Assembly (NCBI RefSeq): GCF_014208045.1
Contig: NZ_JACHML010000001.1
Location: 434,001 to 498,000 of the forward strand
DNA: 64,000 bases
Source: Microbacterium thalassium
GTDB taxonomy: Bacteria > Actinomycetota > Actinomycetes > Actinomycetales > Microbacteriaceae
Direction: 5' to 3'
Made by a program: the position numbers and the translations under genes. This document shows positions 43,408-52,157 of the stretch, in pieces (position 1 is the stretch's first letter; each line of letters opens with the position of its first letter). The notes beneath the pieces were generated by a model. That model saw nothing but the letters and a program-made list of their open reading frames with translations. It was not told where the DNA came from and did not search any database.

Positions 43408-43486
43408 TCGTCACCCGCTGACGCGTTCCGCCACGCGTTCCGTCACAGCCTCGTAAGCCAGGGGCTCTTGCCCTCGCGCGCGTCCC

Positions 43487-43512
43487 GTCGTTGACTGGGC
43501 CCAGTCGACGAC
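43487..43512. promoter_or_regulatory. 26-bp palindrome before the DoxX/radical SAM operon
   Basis: A perfect 14-bp core GACTGGGCCCAGTC (43493-43506) is flanked by GTCGT and ACGAC with one mismatched pair. It lies directly before the GAGGAGG ribosome site (43515-43521). It could be an operator or a leader hairpin that masks translation. Confidence 0.75.
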
Positions 43513-43527
43513 GCGAGGAGGCGGGGT

Positions 43528-44049
43528 ATGGACGGCGCTCACGACCCGCTGCGCGCACGGTCCGCCCAGGCCATGATGGCGATCGTCCGCATCGGCGTCG
43601 CGCTGATGTGGATCCAGAACGTCGCGTGGAAGCGCCCGCTGGACTTCGGGCGCGCCAGTGACAACGGCCTGTACTTCTGGGCGAGCCAGGCCGTGGAGTA
43701 TCCGGTCTTCCCGCCCTACTCGTGGTTCGTCGAGACGGTGTTCCTCCCGGGGATCGAGTTCTTCGGCTGGATCATCCTGGCCGTCGAGGGCGGTCTCGGC
43801 GCCTTCCTGCTCATCGGGCTCGCCACGCGCCTGTGGGCGCTCATCGGCATCGCGCAGACCGGGGCGATCACGCTGTCGGTGCTTCACGCGCCCCACGAAT
43901 GGCATTGGGCCTACTATCTGATGCTCCTCGCGCACCTGGCGCTGTTCGCCACCGCCGCCGGGCGCTGGTTCGGCGTCGACGGCGTGCTGCGTCCGCTGTG
44001 GCTCGAGTCCCGCCGCCCGTGGGCGCGCGTTCTGGCGGTGGCATCGTGA
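43528..44049 (+). CDS. DoxX-like membrane protein
   Basis: A 173-residue membrane protein with four helices (about 17-33, 70-90, 96-118, 128-148) and acidic/aromatic outer loops. MMAIVRIGVALMWIQNVAWKRP and GLATRLWALIGIAQTGAITLSV match DoxX/DoxD-like proteins, some of which join thiosulfate:quinone or thiol redox complexes. It is first in a five-gene operon, with a strong GAGGAGG. It may feed electrons to the flavoprotein or radical SAM enzyme downstream (inference). Confidence 0.78.
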   Translation: MDGAHDPLRARSAQAMMAIVRIGVALMWIQNVAWKRPLDFGRASDNGLYFWASQAVEYPVFPPYSWFVETVFLPGIEFFGWIILAVEGGLGAFLLIGLATRLWALIGIAQTGAITLSVLHAPHEWHWAYYLMLLAHLALFATAAGRWFGVDGVLRPLWLESRRPWARVLAVAS

Positions 44050-44423
44050 ACGCCTTCGGCCGCCGTCTCGACCATGCCGCCCTCGCCCTCGGCGCCGGCG
44101 CCGTCGTCGCGGCCGGCTACGCTGCGCTCGCCCTGCCGGGAACGCTCAACTTCATCCGCAGCGGCATGACCGGCGTCCTCGTGCTGCTGATCGGGGGCGT
44201 GCTCGCCATGCTCGCCGCCTGGCGGCACCTGCGCTTCCTCGTCATCGTCGCGGGAGCCCTGCTGGTGGTCGCCGCCGTCGTCCAGGTCGCGACGCTCGCC
44301 GGCGGGGCGTTCTTCGGCGGCGACGCCTCGCTCATGGCGGTCTGCGGCGGCCTCGGCATCGGCCTGCTCGCCGTCGGCGCCCCTCGTCGCCCCGCGGAAT
44401 CCGAAGACCCCGAACACCCGTAG
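44046..44423 (+). CDS. small membrane protein of the DoxX operon
   Basis: A 125-residue protein with four helices (about 10-30, 36-58, 62-85, 92-110) and a Pro/Glu-rich tail; not recognised. The GTG start overlaps the DoxX-like stop (GTGA), so it is made in step with that protein and probably shares a membrane complex with it. The following gene begins 37 nt downstream with its own GGAAAGG. Confidence 0.7.
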   Translation: MNAFGRRLDHAALALGAGAVVAAGYAALALPGTLNFIRSGMTGVLVLLIGGVLAMLAAWRHLRFLVIVAGALLVVAAVVQVATLAGGAFFGGDASLMAVCGGLGIGLLAVGAPRRPAESEDPEHP

Positions 44424-44459
44424 TCGATCTCTTCCCGTCCGACCGGAAAGGCCGCTGTC

Positions 44460-45623
44460 ATGGAACTGCAAGACCGTCTGGAGCCCGTCATCTCCGTCGC
44501 CGCCGAGCACGCCGTCGCCGTCGATCGCGACGCGAGGTTCCCCGAGGAGGCCATCGCGGCGCTGCGCGAATCCGGGCTGATGGGACTGACCCTGCCACCC
44601 GACGTGGGAGGGCTCGGCGGCGGTCCGCAGGACATGATCACGGTGCTGGACGCGATCGCCGGAGCCTGCGGGTCGACGGCCATGATCACGCTCATGCACT
44701 TCGCGGCATGCGCCCCCCTGGCGGCGGCGGCGCCGTCGGGCGACCCGGAGCTGCTCGCCGACATGGCGACCGGGCGGGCCCTCGGCACGCTGGCGTTCTC
44801 GGAGGCGGGTTCCCGGTCGCACTTCTGGGCGCCGGTCTCGCGCCCGCGGCTCGAGGGCGGCACGCTGCGGGTGAGCGCGAAGAAGAGCTGGGTGACCTCG
44901 GCCGGCCACGCCGAGGTCTACGTCATGGGGACGCAGACGGCCGACGGGTCCGGCGTCGATCTGTACAGCATCCGCTCCGGCACCGAGGGCGCCGAGATCT
45001 CGGGCGGCTTCACCGGGCTGGGCTTCCGGGGCAATGCGTCGACCCCGATGATGTTCGACGTCGCGCTGGACGACGGCATGCGGCTCGGCGACAGCGGCGC
45101 GGGCGCCGACCTCATGCTGGGGGTGGTGCTGCCGTGGTTCAACCTCGGCAACGCCTCGGTGTCGCTCGGACTCAGCCGCGCGTCGGTCGCCGCCGCCCTC
45201 AAGCACACGACGGGCGCCCGGCTGCAGCATCTCGACCAGACCCTGTCGGCGCTGCCGACGATCCGCGCCCAGCTGGCGAAGATGTCGATCGAGCTCGAGT
45301 CCGCGTCGGCGTACCTCGAGAAGGCGGCGGCGCGCGTGGCCGATCCGCAGGACGACACGGCGCTGTTCGTGCTCGGCAGCAAGGCCGCGTGCAACGACGC
45401 GGCGCTGCGGATCACGGATGCCGCGATGCGCGTGTGCGGCGGAGCGGCGTTCTCGCAGCACCTGCAACTGGAGCGCTACTTCCGCGATGCGCGGGCCGGA
45501 CACGTCATGGCGCCGACCGCGGACGCGCTGTACGAGTTCTACGGACGGGCCATCACGGGGCGCCCGCTGTTCGACCCGCCCGCCGAGACCGACACGTCCG
45601 GCGCCGAGGAGGCGGCGGCGTGA
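44460..45623 (+). CDS. acyl-CoA-dehydrogenase-family flavoprotein
   Basis: A 387-residue acyl-CoA dehydrogenase fold. N-terminal helices contain AALRESGLMGLTLPPDVGG, the flavin region has LAFSEAGSRSHFWAPVS and KKSWVTSAGHAEVYVMG, and the C-terminal region has CGGAAFSQHLQLERYFRDARAG. The signature differs from ordinary fatty-acid enzymes such as the one at 4869 and is closer to the branch of flavin monooxygenases and desulfurising enzymes (DszC/SfnB-like). Its stop overlaps the next start by 4 nt. Substrate unknown; a sulfur or nitrogen compound is a reasonable guess from context. Confidence 0.8.
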   Translation: MELQDRLEPVISVAAEHAVAVDRDARFPEEAIAALRESGLMGLTLPPDVGGLGGGPQDMITVLDAIAGACGSTAMITLMHFAACAPLAAAAPSGDPELLADMATGRALGTLAFSEAGSRSHFWAPVSRPRLEGGTLRVSAKKSWVTSAGHAEVYVMGTQTADGSGVDLYSIRSGTEGAEISGGFTGLGFRGNASTPMMFDVALDDGMRLGDSGAGADLMLGVVLPWFNLGNASVSLGLSRASVAAALKHTTGARLQHLDQTLSALPTIRAQLAKMSIELESASAYLEKAAARVADPQDDTALFVLGSKAACNDAALRITDAAMRVCGGAAFSQHLQLERYFRDARAGHVMAPTADALYEFYGRAITGRPLFDPPAETDTSGAEEAAA

Positions 45624-46432
45624 CCCGCACGCTCGTCATCGGCGCGGTCGCGTACACGCCGAACGTCGTGACGATCTGGGAGGGGATGCGCGACTACTTC
45701 GCCGACACCGACACCCCGATCGATGTCGTGCTGTACCTGAACTACGGGCGGCTCGTCGACGGGCTCGTCGCCGGCCACGTCGACCTGGCGTGGAACACGA
45801 ACCTCGCCTACGTCCGCACCGTGAAGCAGACCGGCGGCGCGTGCCGCGCACTCGCGTCGCGCGACACCGACCTGGTGTTCCGCACGGTGTTCGTCGCCCG
45901 CGCCGGCAGCGGCTTCGCCGGGATCGAGGCGCTGAAGGGGCGCCGGCTGGCCCTCGGGTCGCGCGACTCCGCGCAGGCGGCGATCCTGCCGGTGCAGTTC
46001 CTGCACGAGGCGGGTCTCGGCAACGGCTCGGTCGAGCTGCTCCGCATCGACAGCGACGTGGGCAAGCACGGCGACACCGGCCGCAGCGAGCTCGACGCGC
46101 TCCGTGCCGTGCTCGACGACCGGGCGGATGCCGCCGCCATCGGCATCAACACGTGGGAGGCGATCGCGCGCGGCGATGTGATGGCGGGTGCGATCGAGGC
46201 GTTCTGGACGTCGCCCGAGTACAGCCACTGCGCCTTCACCGCGATGCCGTCGCTTTCGCAGGCCGACGCCGACGCGTGGCTGCGCAATCTCTACGCGATG
46301 GACTGGGACGACCCGCGCCACCGCGAGATCCTCGAGCTCGAGGGTCTGCGCGCGTGGGTTCCGCCGAACCTCGAGGGGTACCGGGGACTGTTCTCGGCGG
46401 TCGAGGAGCAGGGGATCCCTGACCGATGGTGA
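45620..46432 (+). CDS. PhnD-like substrate-binding-fold protein without signal peptide
   Basis: A 270-residue protein of the PhnD/phosphonate-binding fold (TLVIGAVAYTPNVVTIWEGM, then VDGLVAGHVDLAWNTNLAYV and LKGRRLALGSRDSAQAAILP). Unlike transporter binding proteins it starts directly with the first strand and has no signal peptide, and no permease or ATPase is nearby. So it probably works in the cytoplasm, perhaps as an enzyme or ligand carrier for the operon, as in cytoplasmic NMT1/Thi5-like proteins. The GTG start and the stop both overlap neighbours (4 and 7 nt). Confidence 0.78.
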   Translation: MTRTLVIGAVAYTPNVVTIWEGMRDYFADTDTPIDVVLYLNYGRLVDGLVAGHVDLAWNTNLAYVRTVKQTGGACRALASRDTDLVFRTVFVARAGSGFAGIEALKGRRLALGSRDSAQAAILPVQFLHEAGLGNGSVELLRIDSDVGKHGDTGRSELDALRAVLDDRADAAAIGINTWEAIARGDVMAGAIEAFWTSPEYSHCAFTAMPSLSQADADAWLRNLYAMDWDDPRHREILELEGLRAWVPPNLEGYRGLFSAVEEQGIPDRW

Positions 46433-47445
46433 ACCACGCCCTCGTCCTGGACCTCATCGAACGGCTGGCGCAGACGCCCGTCGGCGAGACGGTGAGTCTG
46501 GACGTGGCGCGGGGAGCGGCCGATCCGGACGAGGTCGCGACGAACGCGGATCTGATCGCGGCGTGGTGCCGTGCCAGCGGGAACGAGCTCGTGGAGGTGC
46601 GGCCCGGCTCGGTGGTCGTGCGGCACGGCCGGGGGCGGGATCCGCTCGCCGACCTCGCTCCCGAGCAGCTGCCCGGCCATCGTCTGTGGATGTACGCCAA
46701 CTTCGACTGCAACCTGCACTGCGACTACTGCTGCGTGAGCTCGTCGCCGCAGACGGCCCGCCGCGCCCTCGGCGCCGAGAACGTCGCGCGCCTCGCCGGC
46801 GAGGCGGTGCCGGCCGGCGTCGAGCACCTGATCCTCACGGGCGGAGAGCCGTTCCTGCTGAACGACATCGACGAGCTCGTCTCATCGTGCACCGAGCGGC
46901 TGCCGACGACGCTGCTGACCAACGGGATGCTGTTCCGCGGCGCGCGGCTCGAACGACTCCGCCGCATGGACCGGGATCGCCTCACCCTGCAGATCAGCCT
47001 CGACTCGCCTACCCCCGAGCAGCACGACTCCCATCGCGGCCACGGAGCCTGGGAGCGCGCGGTGGCCGGCATCCGCCTCGCCCTCGACGAAGGGTTCGAC
47101 GTGAAGGTCGCCGCGACGCTGCCGGCCGAGCTGACGCATCAGGTGGAGCCGTTCAAGGACTTCCTGGCCGAGCTGGGAATCCGCGACGAGAACCGCGTCA
47201 TCCGCGCGGTCGCGCGTCAGGGCGTCGCCGAGGACGGGATCGAACTGCCCGTCGATTCGCTCATCCCCGAGGTGACCATCACCGCCGAGGGCGTGTGGTG
47301 GCATCCGGTCTCGGCGATCGACGAGGCGTACCTCGTGCAGCGCGAGATCTTCCCGCTCGCCGATGCGATCGCGACCGTGCGCGGCCGCTTCGCCGACTAC
47401 CGCCGCGCCGCGAACAGTGCGGCCGACTGGTTCCCCTGCTCGTAG
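46426..47445 (+). CDS. radical SAM protein with TusA-like N-terminal domain
   Basis: A 339-residue protein. Residues about 1-68 resemble a TusA/SirA sulfur-carrier domain (GETVSLDV, DLIAAWCRASGNELVEVRPG) but lack the usual CPxP, leaving Cys48 as a candidate. The radical SAM domain has CNLHCDYC (Cys95, Cys99, Cys102, plus Cys103), LILTGGEPFLL and LQISLDSP. A lone Cys sits at the penultimate position (WFPCS). It could insert sulfur or modify a small product. It is the last gene of the operon and starts 7 nt inside the PhnD-like gene. The family is certain, the reaction unknown. Confidence 0.82.
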   Translation: MVNHALVLDLIERLAQTPVGETVSLDVARGAADPDEVATNADLIAAWCRASGNELVEVRPGSVVVRHGRGRDPLADLAPEQLPGHRLWMYANFDCNLHCDYCCVSSSPQTARRALGAENVARLAGEAVPAGVEHLILTGGEPFLLNDIDELVSSCTERLPTTLLTNGMLFRGARLERLRRMDRDRLTLQISLDSPTPEQHDSHRGHGAWERAVAGIRLALDEGFDVKVAATLPAELTHQVEPFKDFLAELGIRDENRVIRAVARQGVAEDGIELPVDSLIPEVTITAEGVWWHPVSAIDEAYLVQREIFPLADAIATVRGRFADYRRAANSAADWFPCS

Positions 47446-47479
47446 CGTCCCGTTGCTCGGCCCGCCGAGGCGGTGTGCG

Positions 47480-47914
47480 TCAGACGGTGCCCGCGGGCGG
47501 CCACACGCCGATGATGATCGCCATCACGACGACCGTGACCAGTTCGTGCGCGATGTTGATGACCGTCAGGTTCGTCGGGCGTCCCTCGAAGGCGTCGTGG
47601 GTGATGAATCGCGCGGCGGTGAAGCCCGCCCACAGGATGATCCCCGTGAGGACCGCGGCCCACAGGTAGCTGCCCTCGTAGAAGTGCCACGCGATGGTGG
47701 TCGCACCGGCGAGGACCCATGCCGAGATGAAGCTCACGAAGACCGTCACGACGATCGGGATGACCGCCGTCGCGCCCGACCGGTTCATGTCGACGCCCGC
47801 GAGCTGGGCCCACTTCGTGCCGAACACCTTGGGGGTGTACCAGATCGTGCCGACGATCATCGTCGAGAGGGTGGCCAGGATCACGGCCCAGTAGTTGATC
47901 TCGGGAACCTGCAT
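47480..47914 (-). CDS. DUF1761 membrane protein
   Basis: A 144-residue protein with four helices. It opens with INYWAVILATLSTMIVGTIWYTPKVFGTKWAQL, typical of DUF1761, whose function is unknown. AGGAGG lies 6 nt before the ATG. It is convergent with the radical SAM gene (34 nt between stops) and not part of that operon. Confidence 0.85.
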   Translation of the reverse strand: MQVPEINYWAVILATLSTMIVGTIWYTPKVFGTKWAQLAGVDMNRSGATAVIPIVVTVFVSFISAWVLAGATTIAWHFYEGSYLWAAVLTGIILWAGFTAARFITHDAFEGRPTNLTVINIAHELVTVVVMAIIIGVWPPAGTV

Positions 47915-48066
47915 GTCGGCCTCCTGCGAGCGCGTCGGGTGCTGTCGGGCCGAGCGTAGCGGGGAGCACGGACCTGACGCGGGGAGCGCGCCGGAATGGT
48001 GCGTCGGCGAGGAGCCGCTCCGGCTCATCGCTCCCGCGCTTCGGCCCGGCGTCCACGGGGCGCGGG

Positions 48067-48072
48067 TAGCGT
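48067..48072 (+). promoter_or_regulatory. -10 element of the hydroxyacid dehydrogenase gene, leaderless
   Basis: TAGCGT with a 7-nt gap to the GTG at 48080. Confidence 0.5.
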
Positions 48073-48079
48073 GGAGCGG

Positions 48080-49012
48080 GTGAGCACCGGCATCCGTCCC
48101 CTCGTCGTGTCCGTTCCGAACGAGGAGCTGGCGGCGGATCTGCAGCCGCTGCCGGACGGCGTCGAGGTCATCGCGTGGGGCATGGACGGGCCCGCGCCGC
48201 GCGCCGAGATCGACATCGTCGTCCCGCCGTACATGAGCGTGGCGGTCATCATGCCCCGCCTCGCCGGGGTGCGCACGCGCCTCGTGCAGGGTCAGTCGAT
48301 CGGCTACGAGGGGATCGCGGAGCATCTTCCGCCCGGGCACACGTTCGCGAACGCGGCGTCGGTGCACGAAGCCTCGACCGCCGAGCTCGCCGTCGCCCTC
48401 ACGCTCGCGGCGCAGCGGAGCATCCCGGACTTCGTGCGCGCCCAGGGCGAGCACCGCTGGGCCGCGCAGTTCACGCAGAGCCTCGCCGACCGCCGCGTGC
48501 TGCTGCTCGGCTACGGCGGCGTCGGCAAGGCGGTGGCGGCGCGCCTGGCCGGCTTCGAGGTCGATGTCACGGCGGTCGCGTCGCGGGCCCGCACCGAGGA
48601 CGGGGTCTCGGTCCACGGCGTCGACGAGCTCGGCGAGCTGCTGCCGTCGGCCGAGATCGTCATCGTGTCGCTGCCGGGCGGGGATTCGACACGGGGGTTC
48701 GTCGACGACGCGTTCCTGTCGGCGCTGCCCGACGGCGCGCTGCTGGTCAACGTCGGGCGCGGCTCGCTCGTCGACACCGACGCCCTGGTGGACCATCTGC
48801 AGCGCGGCCGCCTGCGCGCGGCGCTGGATGTCACCGACCCGGAGCCGCTGCCGGCCGACCACCCGCTGTGGTCGGCGCCCGGCGCCGTGATCGCGCCGCA
48901 CGTCGGCGGTGCGTCGTCGGCGATGCGGCCGCGCATCGCGCGCCTGGTGCGCCGGCAGATCGAGCGGATGCTGGCCGGCGAGGAGCCGCTGAACGTCGTC
49001 ATCCCCGCCTGA
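48080..49012 (+). CDS. D-2-hydroxyacid dehydrogenase
   Basis: A 310-residue NAD(P)-dependent dehydrogenase. It has the nucleotide fold VLLLGYGGVGKAVAARLAG, catalytic-region LVNVGRGSLVDTDALVDHL, the Glu-containing LDVTDPEPLPADHPLW and the late His in APHVGGAS. It reduces a 2-oxoacid or oxidises a D-2-hydroxyacid. The substrate (glyoxylate, hydroxypyruvate, or other) is not fixed by the sequence. Confidence 0.9.
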   Translation: MSTGIRPLVVSVPNEELAADLQPLPDGVEVIAWGMDGPAPRAEIDIVVPPYMSVAVIMPRLAGVRTRLVQGQSIGYEGIAEHLPPGHTFANAASVHEASTAELAVALTLAAQRSIPDFVRAQGEHRWAAQFTQSLADRRVLLLGYGGVGKAVAARLAGFEVDVTAVASRARTEDGVSVHGVDELGELLPSAEIVIVSLPGGDSTRGFVDDAFLSALPDGALLVNVGRGSLVDTDALVDHLQRGRLRAALDVTDPEPLPADHPLWSAPGAVIAPHVGGASSAMRPRIARLVRRQIERMLAGEEPLNVVIPA

Positions 49013-49087
49013 CGGAGCCTGTGTGCGCAGGAGGCGGCCCACGCCGCCGCGCCTCGTGGCAGTCTGAGGTCGAGGAGGCGATACGTC

Positions 49088-49729
49088 ATGTCGGACGACG
49101 CCTACAGCGGGAGCGCCCGCGTGTACGACCGGTTCGTCGAGCCGATGAACGCACCGCTGCGGCGCATCGCGCATCGGATGTGCCCGCCCGACCCGGAGTG
49201 GACGGTGCTCGACATCGGATGCGGCACGGGGGCGGCTCTGGCCGAGTACGCCGACGTGGGGTGCGTGGTGATCGGGGTCGACACCTCGCCGTCGATGATC
49301 GCCGCGGCGCGCGAGCGTCTCGGCGCGGATGCCGATCTCCGGCTGTCGGACGGAGCACGGCTGCCCGTCGCGGACGGCTGCGCCGACCTCGTGCTGATCT
49401 CGCTGGTGCTGCATTCGATCCCCCGCGAGGACGCCGTGGCGCTGCTGCGCGAAGCGGCGCGTGCGCTGGCTCCGGGCGGTCGCGTGCTGGTGACCGACTT
49501 CGGGTCGGGCAGACTGCGGTTCCCGCGCGGCTGGTGGACGCGGGCCGTGACGGCGGTGGCGGAGCTGCTCGCCGGTCGCGAGCACGCGGCCCACGCGCTG
49601 GCCTATGTGAGGCAGGGCGGGCTTCCGACGCTGGTCGCCGAAGCCGGCCTCACGATGCGGATGCAGCAACCGACCGCCGGGGGGAACATCACGCTGGCGA
49701 TCATCGAGGCGACCGACGGCGCCGAATAG
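49088..49729 (+). CDS. class I SAM-dependent methyltransferase
   Basis: A 213-residue methyltransferase: SAM motif I VLDIGCGTGAALAEY, acidic GVDTSPSMIAAARERLG, then DGARLPVADGCADLVLISLVLHSIP and ALAPGGRVLVTDFG. It resembles UbiE/Methyltransf_11 small-molecule enzymes with no clue to the acceptor. GGAGG precedes the ATG by about 7 nt. It is convergent with the GNAT gene. Confidence 0.88.
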   Translation: MSDDAYSGSARVYDRFVEPMNAPLRRIAHRMCPPDPEWTVLDIGCGTGAALAEYADVGCVVIGVDTSPSMIAAARERLGADADLRLSDGARLPVADGCADLVLISLVLHSIPREDAVALLREAARALAPGGRVLVTDFGSGRLRFPRGWWTRAVTAVAELLAGREHAAHALAYVRQGGLPTLVAEAGLTMRMQQPTAGGNITLAIIEATDGAE

Positions 49730-49738
49730 CCGCAGCGA

Positions 49739-50254
49739 TCAGCGGGCCTCGGGGCGCAGCATCCGGATCTCCCGCACGCCGTCGCCGATGCGCTCGACGC
49801 CGTCCGGCGCGAAGCCGCTGCGCCGGTAGAAGGCCTGGGCACGCGGGTTCGGGTCGGCGACCCACAGGCAGGTGGGCTCGCCCACATCGGTGACGGCCGA
49901 CAGCAGCTGCGCGCCGATGCCGGAGCCGTGGTGTGCCGCGTACACGTACAGCACGTACAGCTGCCGCTGCGCGGGGGTGTCGTCGTCCATCGGCGGTCCG
50001 GACATCGCGATGCCGACGATGCCGTCCGCGGACTCGGCGACGGCGACGCGGTGCTGGGGAAAGTCGTCGGTGAGCACCCGTGTCCACAGCACTTCGCGCC
50101 GGGCGACGAAGTCCGCGGCATCGAGGAGCTCGTCCGTCATAAGGCCGCGGTACGCCTCGCGCCACGTGTCCACATGCACGCGAGCCATGGCGGCCGCATC
50201 CGTGGGTAGCGCGGTACGGATGCTCGCGGCGCCGCGGCGCCCGAGCCCGCTCAT
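49739..50254 (-). CDS. GNAT-family N-acetyltransferase
   Basis: A 171-residue acetyltransferase (IRTALPTDAAAMARVHVDTWREAYRGL, then acetyl-CoA loop AHHGSGIGAQLLSA, and AQAFYRRSGFAPDGVERI). The acceptor is unknown. The start overlaps the stop of the SCO4848-type gene upstream (ATGA), so the two are co-transcribed. Confidence 0.9.
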   Translation of the reverse strand: MSGLGRRGAASIRTALPTDAAAMARVHVDTWREAYRGLMTDELLDAADFVARREVLWTRVLTDDFPQHRVAVAESADGIVGIAMSGPPMDDDTPAQRQLYVLYVYAAHHGSGIGAQLLSAVTDVGEPTCLWVADPNPRAQAFYRRSGFAPDGVERIGDGVREIRMLRPEAR

Positions 50255-50502
50255 CCGCCCGCGACGGCCGAGACGACGATCACGACCCCCGCGACCGCGG
50301 ACACCGCCGCGAGCACCAGCGCGACCGAGATCAGCACGACGTGCACCGTGTAGAACGGCGTGCGCCGGCCCTCATCGTCGCGAGCACGCGGATCAGCGGC
50401 GATGCGCGGGTAGAAGCGCGGCCACACGACAGCGTTGAACACGGCATTGGCCAGCAGCAGCACGGCGGCGAGGATCAGCACCCCACGATCGTATGCGGAC
50501 AC
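50251..50502 (-). CDS. SCO4848-family membrane protein
   Basis: An 83-residue protein with an N-terminal helix (about 7-25), a middle charged loop (YPRIAADPRARDDEG) and a C-terminal helix (about 52-80), matching the SCO4848 family of actinobacteria. Function unknown. GTG start at 50502; coupled to the downstream GNAT gene. A promoter is not obvious in the 50 bp before the DUF222 gene end. Confidence 0.8.
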   Translation of the reverse strand: MSAYDRGVLILAAVLLLANAVFNAVVWPRFYPRIAADPRARDDEGRRTPFYTVHVVLISVALVLAAVSAVAGVVIVVSAVAGG

Positions 50503-50554
50503 GTCGCCGCGCCCGCGCCCCGCTGCGACGCCCGCGTCCGCGAGGGGCCCGACA

Positions 50555-52033
50555 TTACGGCGCCCGCGCTATCCGATCGCGCAGCCGGGTGGGCGAGGTC
50601 GTGGACCTCCGCCATCGCTGCGCCGGATCCCACCAGACGGGGGCGCGCACCTCGGGCACTCCCCCGTTCATGCGGACCCGCCACCCTTCGCTGTCGATCG
50701 TGCGGTGGTGGAACCAGCACAGCAGGACGCCGTTGTCGGTGTGCGTCGGGCCGCCGTCGGCGTACTCGTCGACGTGGTGGATCTCGCACCACTTCGCGCG
50801 CACGCGGCACCCCGGGATGACGCACGAGCCGTCGCGGGCCGCGATCGCGCGCCGCTGGTGGTGATTGAAGACGCGGTCGAGGATGCCGAGCGACAGGATG
50901 CGCCCCTGGTCGTCGAAGACCACGCGCTGGATCCGCCCCGCGCACGCCGTGTGGCGGGCGACGGCCATCGACACCGGCGTCTCCTCGCCGTCGAGGTGGG
51001 CGCGTCCGCGACCGGACTCGAGGTCTTCCTCTCGCACCGACACCACGAGCGTGGGGGCCGCCCCGCCCAGCTGCGGCAGCTCGCCGGAACCCGCGGCGAT
51101 CGTCAGAGCGGTCGCGAGCGCGTCGTGGTGCCGCTGTTCGCGCGTGCGCACGTCCACTCGCGCGGCATCGTCATCCGCGCCGGACTCCGCTCCCTCATCG
51201 CCGGACTCGACCACGCGGAACCGCGGTCCGGCGCCGCCGACGTCCGGCTGCCGGCCCGGTGCGAGCTCGGATTCGTCGACCTTCGGGTTGTCGATGCTGT
51301 CGCAGATGGAGCGGAACTGGGCGGCCGTCTCGGGCAGCAGATTCCCGCTGATGGGCACGACGCCGTCGCGCGCGAACCCGAGCCGGATGCCGCGCTTGCG
51401 CATCGCGCGCGCCTCCGCGGGCTCGGAGCCGTCCTGATCGAGGTAGGTCGCCCACACCGTCGCCTGCGCGCGGAGGTCGTCGGGCACCGCCGGCGGCGCG
51501 TCGTCAGGCCCGCACCCCCGGGCCGAGGCCGCGAGTTCTGCGTCGGCGGCGCGCTGCGCCTCTCGTCCCGCGATGCCGGCCACGCCCGCGAGCGCCTTCA
51601 CGACCGCCATGGTGCCGTCCAGGCCCACAGCGCCGTCGATCAGCGCCTCGCGCATGCACGGGAACTCCGCCGGCATCCGCTCGCCGCTCGACGGCGACAC
51701 GTCGCGGCGCACGGCCCGCGCCGCGGAGATGAATCGCCCGGCCGACGCCGATCCGATCAGCATCGAGCGCTGCACGAGTTCGTTCACCGAACGGCACCCG
51801 AGCCGCGCGCTCAGCCGCTCGGGACCGGCATACGGATTCGAGCGCTGGTCGAGCGCGTCGACGCCGCCGGTGGCGAGCGCCTCGGCGGCGCGGAGCACCT
51901 GCCCGGCCGCGGCCGCGAACCGCATCGCCTCGTCGTCGCTCGCGCCGGCGAGTCGCTCGGCGCCGACGATCTGCTCGACCAGATCGAGGAGGTCGGCACC
52001 GAGCTGTTCGGCGCGGGCGAGGAGGTCTTCCAT
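50555..52033 (-). CDS. DUF222-HNH endonuclease-like protein
   Basis: A 492-residue protein with a long helical DUF222 region and a C-terminal HNH motif (RRAIAARDGSCVIPGCRVRAKWCEIHHVDEYADGG, read in parts, then CWFHHRTID). This is the 13E12-like family common in Microbacteriaceae and mycobacteria, often in several copies per genome. Its DNA target is unknown and the enzyme may be a remnant of mobile elements. The ATG at 52033 lies 6 nt after CAGAAT. It ends 52 bp before the SCO4848-type gene. Confidence 0.88.
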   Translation of the reverse strand: MEDLLARAEQLGADLLDLVEQIVGAERLAGASDDEAMRFAAAAGQVLRAAEALATGGVDALDQRSNPYAGPERLSARLGCRSVNELVQRSMLIGSASAGRFISAARAVRRDVSPSSGERMPAEFPCMREALIDGAVGLDGTMAVVKALAGVAGIAGREAQRAADAELAASARGCGPDDAPPAVPDDLRAQATVWATYLDQDGSEPAEARAMRKRGIRLGFARDGVVPISGNLLPETAAQFRSICDSIDNPKVDESELAPGRQPDVGGAGPRFRVVESGDEGAESGADDDAARVDVRTREQRHHDALATALTIAAGSGELPQLGGAAPTLVVSVREEDLESGRGRAHLDGEETPVSMAVARHTACAGRIQRVVFDDQGRILSLGILDRVFNHHQRRAIAARDGSCVIPGCRVRAKWCEIHHVDEYADGGPTHTDNGVLLCWFHHRTIDSEGWRVRMNGGVPEVRAPVWWDPAQRWRRSTTSPTRLRDRIARAP

Positions 52034-52039
52034 GCGTCC

Positions 52040-52045
52040 ATTCTG
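52040..52045 (-). promoter_or_regulatory. -10 element of the DUF222-HNH gene, leaderless
   Basis: CAGAAT on the minus strand, 6-nt gap to the ATG at 52033. Confidence 0.4.
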
Positions 52046-52157
52046 GCGAGGGCCTCCGACATCGCGGCGCGGCATAACACCCGATCAGGAGGGTTTTCCA
52101 CAGGCTTCTCCGGCAACTCGCGAACACCGGCTCTGGGGAGGAGAGGATGGGCTCTCG

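Noticed and set aside
50555..52033. DUF222-HNH gene as sign of an intein, phage or island
   Set aside because: The family is common in this lineage, base composition matches the surroundings and no integrase, att site or phage gene is near.
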